From a bacterium (GTDB lineage Bacteria; Verrucomicrobiota; Verrucomicrobiia; Limisphaerales; UBA11358), in NCBI GenBank assembly GCA_021780905.1, contig JAJXXW010000092.1, forward strand, positions 1 to 33,204: a stretch of DNA of 33,204 nucleotides, given 5' to 3'. Under the pieces are notes generated by a model. It was given only the letters and a program-made list of their open reading frames with translations, did no database searches and was not told the origin of the DNA. The stretch's first letter is position 1; every line of letters begins with the position of its first letter. Made by a program: the position numbers and the translations under genes. Positions 1 through 8,109 of the stretch are shown here, one piece after another.

Positions 1-463
1 TGCAAGGCACTTCGCTCGCCCTGCCCAGCGGATTTCTGGTCAACGGGCACAGCTACGTTTGGAACATGACCACGTTCAATGCGAGCGGCGAGGGCAACGC
101 TTCCGGTGCCAATGCACTCTATTTCCAGACGGCAGCGAGCTTGCTGTCTCCGCCGACGCAAATCAGTCCCGGCAGCAGCACATCGCCGGGGCCGAGCCTG
201 TCCACATTAACACCGACTTTCAGTTGGAACGCGGTCGGTGGTGCGACGGGTTACGGGCTTTACATCAAAGACTTGACGACCGGGTTGTTTGTTTATCCCT
301 ATTCCACCAGTTCCAACCCGACAACGACCACACCCCTGCAAGGCACTTCGCTCGCCCTGCCCAGCGGATTTCTGGTCAACGGGCACAGCTACGTTTGGAA
401 CATGACCACGTTCAATGCGAGCGGCGAGGGCAACGCTTCCGGTGCCAATGCACTCTATTTCCA
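1..463 (+). repeat. Tandem 336-bp (112-residue) repeat inside the RHS gene
   Basis: Bases 1-127 are identical to 337-463, giving a period of 336 bp and 112 residues. The second unit passes directly into the next domain at about 464. The unit is a beta-rich, Fn3-like module with motifs TPTFSWNAV and GHSYVWNM. Identity at the DNA level, including third codon positions, points to recent duplication or gene conversion. More copies may lie upstream of the window. Confidence 0.9.
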
Positions 464-3400
464 AGAATCGTCATCATCAGGTCCCTCTTTGTCAGTGACC
501 TCTCCCATCGGCGGCCAAAACTGGACCGCCGGCACGTCCCAAACCATTTCTTGGACAGTGAATGGCACCCCGAACCCGCCCATCAATTACTTCTGGATGA
601 ATTACTCCCTGAATGGCGGCCAGTCTTGGCAGCAATACGGCTACTTTGTCCCCGGTTCAGCCGCTTCTGGAACTTGGTCCATCGCTTCAACGATTGCCTC
701 CAGTCAGGCAATTGTTCAGATCGTTGCGGTCAATTCCGGAGGAAATGCCATGTTTTGGAACCAGAGTCCAGCGTTCACCATCAGTGCGCCGGGACAAAAT
801 CCAGTGGCCAATCCCACGGCTGACAACCACGCACCCCAATCAGGCCAACAAGTTAATTTTACTGGCACCGGTTCGACAGACCCGACGCCAGGATGTTCCA
901 TAAACTCATACCTTTGGAATTTTGGCGACGGTTCAACCAGCACGGCACCCAATCCATCCCATGTGTTCAGCAGCCCGGCCGGCAGTAGCAAGTCATACAC
1001 GGTCAGTCTTCAAGTCTCGGATACTTGTGGAAGAAATGGGACAAGTTCATTATACATTTATGTCACCGGCCAGGCCTTGGGCAACAACAACTCCACGCAG
1101 CCTAAATCTTCAGATCCGGTGAATCTCGCCACCGGAAATTACATTTACAACCACGTTGACCTTCAGATACCCGGACGCGGACTGCCGTTTGAATTCCAGC
1201 GCTATTACAATTCCAAAGCCGCAGCCAGCGCGATTCAGCCGCTCGGTTTCGGCTGGACACATTCCTACAATATTGCTCTGTCCATCAATTCCTCCAACAG
1301 TGCCGTCATTGCCTTTGGCGACGGCCATCAGGAAACGTATGCCACGAATGGCGCAGGCGGCTACATCAGCGAGCCGGGCATATACAACATCCTGACCACG
1401 AGCGGCGGCAACTACACCCTGACCACGAAAGAGCAGCAGAAATACAATTTCAATTCGTCGGGCCATCTCACTTCCATCGTGGACAAAAACAACAACACCG
1501 TGTCGCTGGCCTACGCTGGAATCAAGCTCACCGCCATTACCAACACCGTGGGGCGGGTGATTAGCTTTGCCTATAACGCCAACAACTGCCTGACGAACAT
1601 CACCGACCCGCTGGGTCGCACCGTCCGGTTTACTTACGATGCCAACACGAATCTTATCAGCGCAATGGACACGCGCGGCGGCTTGACGCAGTTCGGCTAC
1701 GACCAGTATCACCAGATGACCAACGCGATTAACCCGCGCGGCAACACCTTTGTGAGCATGAAATATGACGACGAAAAACGGGTGGTTTCCTGGCAAAAGG
1801 ACGCGCTGCTAAACTCGACGACGTTCACCTACGACTTCGTCAACAACGTCACCACCGTCACGGACGCGATGAACAACGTCTCCTACAATTATTATGACAG
1901 CCAATTGCGGGTGGTGCGAAGCGTGGACAACTTGGGGAACCAGCAGTTCTTCCAATACGACACCAACAACAACCGGACGAACGTGATTGATAAGAACGGT
2001 GCCGTGACGACTTACAGTTACGACGCCAACGGCAACGTGATTTCCAAGACCGATCCGTTCGCCCAACCCACCACGATTGCCTACGACGCCTTGAATAATC
2101 CCACCAACCGGCTGGACGCGAAAAACGGCCTGACCATCTTCAAATATGATCCCAAGGGCAATCTCACCAACACTTTCAATTCCCTCGGCAAAACCAACAC
2201 CTACCAATACGACGCCTATGGCGAACCGCTCGTCGTCACCGACGCCAACGGCCAAAGCACCACCAACACCTACGATTCGTTTGGCAACCTGATCTTGACC
2301 CGTGACGCCCTCGGCGACACGAACGCTTTTGCTTACGACGCCGTCAGCCGCAAAATCAAATCGGTGGACGCCTTGGGACACACAAACCTGTTCATTTACG
2401 ACAATGCGAACAACCTGACCGCAACGGTCAACGGTCTGGGCAAAACCAATTATTTCACCTTTGACGGCAACAACAACCGCATCACCGCCACGGATTTCAA
2501 CGGCTACACCACCACCAGCATTTACGACCCCAAAGACCGGCTCATCATCGTCCGCGACTCGCTGGGCGGTTCTATCACCAACGATTACGACGCGCTGGAT
2601 CGCAAAATCCGCATCCATGATTCAATGGGCGGCGTTACCAGCTACGCCTACGACGCCGATGGCAACCTGCTGGCTGTCACCAACGCCGTGAAAGCCGTCA
2701 CGCGCTACGCCTACGACCCGAACGGAAACCGCACCAACAGCATTGACGCCTTGGGAAATTCAACGACGTTCGTTTTCGATTCGTTGAACCGGCTCGTCTC
2801 CACCTCAGACGCGCTGGGGCACACCACCACGTCCGTTTATGACGCGCTTGGCCGGCGCATCCAGGGCATCGACGCCCTGAACAGGACCAATTTCTTTACA
2901 TACGATTCAATGGGCCGGCTCACCAATTTCACCGACACCGCCGGCGGCACGGTTGTCAACACCTATGACAATGTCGGCAACCGTCTTTTTAGCACCGACC
3001 CCAACGGCCACACCACCACGAATATTTTCGATGCCCTCAACCGCCTCGTCAAAACCACCGACCCGGACGGCGGCGTCACCCAACTCGGTTACGATGCGGC
3101 GGGCAATCTCATCAGCCGGAAAGACCCGAATGGCAATACCACCACCTATCTTTACGACGCCAACAATCGCCGCACGAAAATCACTTATCCCACCGGCACG
3201 CCGGTGACGTTTGGTTACGACAATAACGGCAACCGCACCAGCATGACTGACGCTTTGGGCACGACGACCTATTCCTACGACGCGCTCAATCGCCTCACCA
3301 GCGTCACCGACTGCTACGGCAAGACCGTCAGCTACGGCTACGACAAGAACGGCAACCGCACCTCCATCACCTATCCGGGCGGCAAGACCGTGACGTATGC

Positions 3401-4865
3401 CTACGACGCGGCGAACCGGCTCAAATCCGTGACCGACTGGCAATACAATACAACCACCTACAATTATGATGCGGACGGCAACCTGACTAATTCCGTCAAC
3501 CCCAACGGCTCGTCGGCGGTTTATCAATACGATTCGGCGAACCGGCTCAAGTCGCTGACCAACACGGTAAATTCAACCGTTATTTCCAGCTACCAATATA
3601 CTCTCGACGCCGTCGGCAATCACAGCCAGGTCAGCCAGACCGAACAGCTCCCCACCATCCCGGTTGTCGGCTCTTCCACCTACAGCTATGACAACGACAG
3701 CAAGCAAATTGCGCTGGACGGGCAGACGCAGATGTTCGACGCCAACGGCAACATGACTTACATCAGCGCCGGAAATACTCTCTCCTACGATTACGAAAAC
3801 CGGCTGACACGGATGAGTTTCACCGACCAGACAAATACGTTTCTATACGATGGCGCGGGCAATCGGATGGCAGCCAACCGGGATGGCGTGGTCACACGCT
3901 ACGTTCTGGACCGGAACAGCCCGCTGGCCCAGGTGCTCGCCGAGACGGATGGCAGCGGCAACGCCATTTACTATTACATCTACGGTCTCGGTCTGGTTTC
4001 GCGGATTGATGCCGGCGGCAACGCGCAGTTCTACCACTACGATTCACGCGGCAGCACGATTGCCATGACCGACGCCACCGGGAAAATCACAGAAGCCTAC
4101 GCCTACGATCCGTTTGGCCGGCCAATCAACGGGCAACTTTCCGACAACCGCTTCCGCTATTTGGGCCGGCACGGCGTGATGGACGAGGAGAACGGCCTGC
4201 TTTACATCCGCGCCCGCTACTACTCCACCAAACGCGGACGGTTCATCACCAAAGACCCGACGAACGGCAAGGACGGCGACAGCCAGAGTTTGAATCGCTA
4301 CATTTATGCACTGAATAATCCGGTGAGGCTGATTGATATTTCAGGATTGTCAGCGCAAGAGACGAGCGGCTCAAAACTACCTCTTGTAACTTCGGATTCG
4401 ATTTTGTCGCATAACTATTTAATTAGTCCCTCGACAGGAGGTTTTGAAACTCAAACAGCGGGTTCCACACCAGCCGTTATTTCAGTGAATAATAGTATTT
4501 CCATTGAAAGTTTATGGTCAGCAACAACTTCAGGATGGAATAATCTTCAAAATTCTCCTGTTTTCCAAAGAACCATTACAGGCTTATACGGAGTTGGCGA
4601 AATATACGTTGGTGTTGCTGCTGTAGTTATAGGCGGATCTGAAGCAGTGGCGGGATTTGGTGTTGGCGCCCCTTTTGGGGTCGTGCCTGGAATTATTTTA
4701 GCAGCACCCGGCGCTTTAGGAGTTACCCTTGGAGTCGGAGGTATCATTCATGGAGTTGGGGATGTTTACAGCGCAGTGGTGAATCAGGACAATCCGACTG
4801 ACAAAATTCCAGTGATAAATCTTTTGCAGCAGATTGATGATAGTAAGGGCGCAGAATCGCCGTAG
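1..4865 (+). CDS. RHS/YD-repeat surface protein, 5' truncated by window edge
   Basis: The reading frame is open from base 3, so the true start lies upstream; the ATG at 66 is inside a repeat unit. In order the protein shows Fn3-like 112-residue repeats (to about base 470), an Ig-like segment (490-780), a PKD domain (about 800-1065, with the motif WNFGDGS), a DUF6531 region (about 1090-1500), then more than twenty YD repeats (about 1500-4130, pattern YDxxGNxxxxxD). The RHS core box follows at about 4150-4350, with motifs RYYSTKRGRF and YALNNP. RHS proteins form a hollow beta-cage that encloses a C-terminal toxin or adhesin. The last ~170 residues are the variable tip: they are AT-richer than the core and contain a glycine-rich hydrophobic stretch (about 4590-4770). 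I recognise no toxin domain in the tip. The family call is secure; the tip's function is not. Confidence 0.93.
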   Translation, partial: QGTSLALPSGFLVNGHSYVWNMTTFNASGEGNASGANALYFQTAASLLSPPTQISPGSSTSPGPSLSTLTPTFSWNAVGGATGYGLYIKDLTTGLFVYPYSTSSNPTTTTPLQGTSLALPSGFLVNGHSYVWNMTTFNASGEGNASGANALYFQESSSSGPSLSVTSPIGGQNWTAGTSQTISWTVNGTPNPPINYFWMNYSLNGGQSWQQYGYFVPGSAASGTWSIASTIASSQAIVQIVAVNSGGNAMFWNQSPAFTISAPGQNPVANPTADNHAPQSGQQVNFTGTGSTDPTPGCSINSYLWNFGDGSTSTAPNPSHVFSSPAGSSKSYTVSLQVSDTCGRNGTSSLYIYVTGQALGNNNSTQPKSSDPVNLATGNYIYNHVDLQIPGRGLPFEFQRYYNSKAAASAIQPLGFGWTHSYNIALSINSSNSAVIAFGDGHQETYATNGAGGYISEPGIYNILTTSGGNYTLTTKEQQKYNFNSSGHLTSIVDKNNNTVSLAYAGIKLTAITNTVGRVISFAYNANNCLTNITDPLGRTVRFTYDANTNLISAMDTRGGLTQFGYDQYHQMTNAINPRGNTFVSMKYDDEKRVVSWQKDALLNSTTFTYDFVNNVTTVTDAMNNVSYNYYDSQLRVVRSVDNLGNQQFFQYDTNNNRTNVIDKNGAVTTYSYDANGNVISKTDPFAQPTTIAYDALNNPTNRLDAKNGLTIFKYDPKGNLTNTFNSLGKTNTYQYDAYGEPLVVTDANGQSTTNTYDSFGNLILTRDALGDTNAFAYDAVSRKIKSVDALGHTNLFIYDNANNLTATVNGLGKTNYFTFDGNNNRITATDFNGYTTTSIYDPKDRLIIVRDSLGGSITNDYDALDRKIRIHDSMGGVTSYAYDADGNLLAVTNAVKAVTRYAYDPNGNRTNSIDALGNSTTFVFDSLNRLVSTSDALGHTTTSVYDALGRRIQGIDALNRTNFFTYDSMGRLTNFTDTAGGTVVNTYDNVGNRLFSTDPNGHTTTNIFDALNRLVKTTDPDGGVTQLGYDAAGNLISRKDPNGNTTTYLYDANNRRTKITYPTGTPVTFGYDNNGNRTSMTDALGTTTYSYDALNRLTSVTDCYGKTVSYGYDKNGNRTSITYPGGKTVTYAYDAANRLKSVTDWQYNTTTYNYDADGNLTNSVNPNGSSAVYQYDSANRLKSLTNTVNSTVISSYQYTLDAVGNHSQVSQTEQLPTIPVVGSSTYSYDNDSKQIALDGQTQMFDANGNMTYISAGNTLSYDYENRLTRMSFTDQTNTFLYDGAGNRMAANRDGVVTRYVLDRNSPLAQVLAETDGSGNAIYYYIYGLGLVSRIDAGGNAQFYHYDSRGSTIAMTDATGKITEAYAYDPFGRPINGQLSDNRFRYLGRHGVMDEENGLLYIRARYYSTKRGRFITKDPTNGKDGDSQSLNRYIYALNNPVRLIDISGLSAQETSGSKLPLVTSDSILSHNYLISPSTGGFETQTAGSTPAVISVNNSISIESLWSATTSGWNNLQNSPVFQRTITGLYGVGEIYVGVAAVVIGGSEAVAGFGVGAPFGVVPGIILAAPGALGVTLGVGGIIHGVGDVYSAVVNQDNPTDKIPVINLLQQIDDSKGAESP

Positions 4866-4868
4866 CCT

Positions 4869-6527
4869 ATGTTTTACAACAAAAATAAATACTCAATTGC
4901 TTTGCAAACCAGAACAACCTTGTTCTGGTTGGTCGTGGTCATTTTTTCTATCTGTCTTTCAATTTCAAATTCGTTTGGGATTATTTATTCTTACGACTCG
5001 CTCAATCGCCTGACGAACGTGGATTATGGCAACGGTTCGGTCATCAGCTACACCTACGATCCCGCCGGCAACCGGCTCACCTATTCCGCCGTGGTTTCCA
5101 GCGACACCACGCCGCCCGTCATTGCCATCACCAGTCCAACCACCGGCTCTGGCTACACCAACAGCACCGCGACCATCAATTTGAGCGGCACCGCCTCGGA
5201 CAATGTGGGTGTGACTCTGGTAACGTGGCAAAACTACAGCGGCGGCCTCGGCACCGCCACCGGCACAAATTCATGGAGCATCACCGGCATTCCGCTGAAA
5301 CCGGGAGAAAATGACCTTGTTCTCACCGCTTGGGATGCAGCCGGCAACAGCAGCATCGCCATTCTCATCGTCACGTTTGCCCCCGGCACCGGCGGCACCG
5401 GCACCACCACCAGCACGGTCTTCACTGAAACCGGCAGCGGCAGCACCATTGACCCAACCAAATGGACGACTTCGGGCAGCACGGTGGTTGAATCCGGCGG
5501 CATGATGCAGGTGTTGACCACGGTAACGGATGCTGGCGGACTTCTGACCAGTTTGCCTATTCCGATCAATCCCACGGGTGATATCACCATTACGCGCAAC
5601 GTCCTTGTCCACTACGCAAACAACAATTACGTGGGCGACATTTGCATGAAGTTTGGCCCGACACCGTGGGCGGCGGTTTTCTACGCCAACGCTACCTATA
5701 GCGGCACCGGCGATGAACCTCGTTACGGAACTTATATTGGACGCAACACCGATATTCCGGCAGGTGCTCATTTCAATTGCATCGAGATCGGACACAACGC
5801 TGACACTAGTGCGGCGTTTCCTGTGCTTTGGGATACCTGGTTTAGCGAGAAGATCATCTATTCGCCGACCACGGGATATTTGCAGTATTTTGTGAACGGC
5901 CAGCAGTTCACAAATTATTTCATCGGCATCATGCCGCCCACGAACAATCCCACTCTGCAATTGGGCTTCCGTGCTTGGGGCTGGAATACCGGACATGAAG
6001 AATTGTTCAGCAATCTAGTCGTATCCCAAGTCGCCCCGGCGTCGGTATCGGCTCCGCTAAATCAGATTGCCGGATACAGCCGTCTAGGCAATGGCGTATT
6101 CCGTCTGACGATGAATGGCACCGTGGGCAGCAACTACGTCATTTACGCCTCATCGGATTTGAAGTATTGGACTCCCCTCTATACGAACACCGTTCCGCCC
6201 GCTGGCTTGATCACCTTCGTTGACCCCAGCGCCAGCGGCTATCCCCAGCGTTTTTACCGTGCCGTGCCGCTGGGCACCGCCGTCACCGTGCAGCCGCCTC
6301 CGCCCACGCCGCAACTGACCGGCATCAGCGTGACCGCCGGAGGTCAGTTCCAGTTCTACTTGAACGGCCCGGTTGGCAGCAATTATGTGGTGCAGGTGTC
6401 GTCCAACCTCGTGAACTGGGTCAATCTGGAAACCAACGCCATTCCCGGTGGCGGCGTAAACGTGTATGCTTTTCCGATCCAGAAAACCCAATCGCGGATA
6501 TTTTACCGCGCCGTTCCCAAGCCGTAG
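4869..6527 (+). CDS. Secreted protein with one orphan YD-repeat pair, Ig-like, LamG-like and two C-terminal beta modules
   Basis: The ATG at 4869 lies 3 bases after the RHS stop, so the two genes are probably co-transcribed. The 552-residue product begins with a signal peptide or membrane anchor (residues 1-37: basic start, then a hydrophobic core LFWLVVVIF). A single YD-repeat pair follows (about 38-80, YSYDSLNRLT and YTYDPAGNRLT). Next come an Ig-like domain starting DTTPPVIAI (about 82-170), a LamG/concanavalin-like region (about 175-390), and two copies of a module ending FYRAVP (about 395-465 and 478-552). The last module is common at the C-termini of exported Verrucomicrobiota proteins. 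No catalytic motif is visible and the function is unknown. It occupies the position where an RHS immunity gene would be expected, but its domains do not suggest immunity. Confidence 0.85.
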   Translation: MFYNKNKYSIALQTRTTLFWLVVVIFSICLSISNSFGIIYSYDSLNRLTNVDYGNGSVISYTYDPAGNRLTYSAVVSSDTTPPVIAITSPTTGSGYTNSTATINLSGTASDNVGVTLVTWQNYSGGLGTATGTNSWSITGIPLKPGENDLVLTAWDAAGNSSIAILIVTFAPGTGGTGTTTSTVFTETGSGSTIDPTKWTTSGSTVVESGGMMQVLTTVTDAGGLLTSLPIPINPTGDITITRNVLVHYANNNYVGDICMKFGPTPWAAVFYANATYSGTGDEPRYGTYIGRNTDIPAGAHFNCIEIGHNADTSAAFPVLWDTWFSEKIIYSPTTGYLQYFVNGQQFTNYFIGIMPPTNNPTLQLGFRAWGWNTGHEELFSNLVVSQVAPASVSAPLNQIAGYSRLGNGVFRLTMNGTVGSNYVIYASSDLKYWTPLYTNTVPPAGLITFVDPSASGYPQRFYRAVPLGTAVTVQPPPPTPQLTGISVTAGGQFQFYLNGPVGSNYVVQVSSNLVNWVNLETNAIPGGGVNVYAFPIQKTQSRIFYRAVPKP

Positions 6528-6556
6528 AATCTTCATACAAAAACGGGTGAACCCTC

Positions 6557-7948
6557 ATGGAAACCAGCTTTCAGGGATTCCCCGCGCGCAGGTTGACCAT
6601 CTTTGCCGGCATGATTTTGTGGCAGTTGTTTGCCACGACGTGCATCGCCGACTCTTGGTCAATCACACCCAACCCGGCATCCGTGAACGAGAACAACGGG
6701 CATTTGACGTTCACCATTGCCCGTTCCGACAATTCCACGGCGACAACAGTCTATGCCAGCACGGTGCATGACCAAGGCTACAGCAACAGCGGCTATTACG
6801 TCGGCGTTTTGAACCAGACGGTCTATTTTTCCATCGGCCAGACCACGGCACAAGTGACGGTGACGATCAACGACTTGGGGCTGACTTCCGGCAGCGAAAC
6901 ATTCCGCTTCATCGTGCAGGTAAATCCGACCGATCCGGTCAACACCTACCTTGCGACCGACAACTTCACCATCGTCAACAATGACGGAGGGGCATCCACC
7001 GGAACCGTTCTCGCCGGGTTTGATACCCGCGCCTATCCAACGGATCAAGCAATGGCGTGGCTACGCCAAAACAGCAATCTCGCCTGGGTGGGATATTATC
7101 TCTACCCGGCTCCGAGCCGTAATGTTGCCAGCAACGGTGGCAGCAGTTGGATGGGGCATTTTTTCACCTTGGCGGCGCAAGGCTGGGCGGTGGCTCCAAT
7201 CTACATCGGCGAACAAGACCCGGCTCACGAAAGTCAAGACCCCGGCAACTCGTCCAATCCCTCAACCGCCAAAGGAATGGCCGACGGCAATTCCGCTGAA
7301 ACGAATTATCTTGGACTGGCAAACTCCGCCGTTCCGTTATTGATTCAAGAAGGATTTCCCATTGGAACCACAGTTTATCTCGACATCGAAACCTCGGGTG
7401 CCCAATCACAACCCGAACTGGACTACATCAGCGCCTGGTGTTCTGCCGTGAGAGCGGCGGGATACATCCCCGGCATTTATTGTCTCGCATCGGCGTTCGC
7501 GTCCATCGCGACGGTCGAACCCAATGCGCCATTCTGGATCGCAAACCCAATCAATCCTTCTCCGGGAGGCACACCATTTCCGACAATGGATCCTTCCGGC
7601 TCGGGCGTTTCGAGCGCCACCGCGTGGCAATACCAGACAGCACCGGGCTACACCATTGCCATCCCTACCCCCATTCTGCCCAGCGGCTCGTTGCAGGTTG
7701 ATTTGGATGTCGTTAAAGCCGCCATTCCATCACAACCTGTTTTTGGCGGCTTAATCGTCAGCGGCGGGACATTGAACGTCACTTTGTCCGGTCTGTGGGC
7801 GAACGAAACAATTGTGATTTACAGTTCCCCGGACTTGAAGGCGTGGACACCCATTCAAACGAACATTGTAAGCGGTTCAACGCTCAAATTCACCAACACC
7901 ATCAATCCGACTGTGAGCAAGCAATTCTTCCGCGCGATGGTGCAGTAG
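6557..7948 (+). CDS. Secreted Calx-beta / DUF1906 glycoside-hydrolase-like protein
   Basis: This 463-residue protein begins with a signal peptide ending near residue 31 (ATTCIA). A Calx-beta-like domain follows (about 33-145, with SVNENNGHLTFTI). Residues about 152-390 match the DUF1906 (Rv2525c-like) glycoside-hydrolase-like fold: an opening GFDTR at 154-158 and YLDIE at 274-278, the usual positions of acidic residues in this TIM-barrel group, which is related to GH25 lysozymes. The C-terminal ~70 residues repeat the module of the preceding gene (IYSSPDLKAWTP, then FFRAM). It lies 29 bases after the previous gene on the same strand. A role in cell-wall polysaccharide binding or cleavage outside the cytoplasm is inferred from the family; activity is unproven. 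Confidence 0.8.
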   Translation: METSFQGFPARRLTIFAGMILWQLFATTCIADSWSITPNPASVNENNGHLTFTIARSDNSTATTVYASTVHDQGYSNSGYYVGVLNQTVYFSIGQTTAQVTVTINDLGLTSGSETFRFIVQVNPTDPVNTYLATDNFTIVNNDGGASTGTVLAGFDTRAYPTDQAMAWLRQNSNLAWVGYYLYPAPSRNVASNGGSSWMGHFFTLAAQGWAVAPIYIGEQDPAHESQDPGNSSNPSTAKGMADGNSAETNYLGLANSAVPLLIQEGFPIGTTVYLDIETSGAQSQPELDYISAWCSAVRAAGYIPGIYCLASAFASIATVEPNAPFWIANPINPSPGGTPFPTMDPSGSGVSSATAWQYQTAPGYTIAIPTPILPSGSLQVDLDVVKAAIPSQPVFGGLIVSGGTLNVTLSGLWANETIVIYSSPDLKAWTPIQTNIVSGSTLKFTNTINPTVSKQFFRAMVQ

Positions 7949-8109
7949 GCATAAAATCTTGCGCCGACACCCCAATCACACAAAACTGCACAGGGATATG
8001 CCCTTGATTTTTCAAAATTACCTGTTGTGGCTCGAAGTCACGCCGCCAACGCCGCGCATCGGCTTTCCGACGAACGGCAAATACCCGTTAATTTCCTAAC
8101 GCACCGCAC

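Noticed and set aside
1809..3527. Long minus-strand frames opposite the YD repeats
   Set aside because: They mirror the repeated codons of the RHS gene and are Val/Gly-rich low-complexity products.
1500..4130. Regularly spaced short repeats that could suggest a CRISPR array
   Set aside because: They are diverged YD repeats within an open coding frame, with no constant repeat or spacer length.
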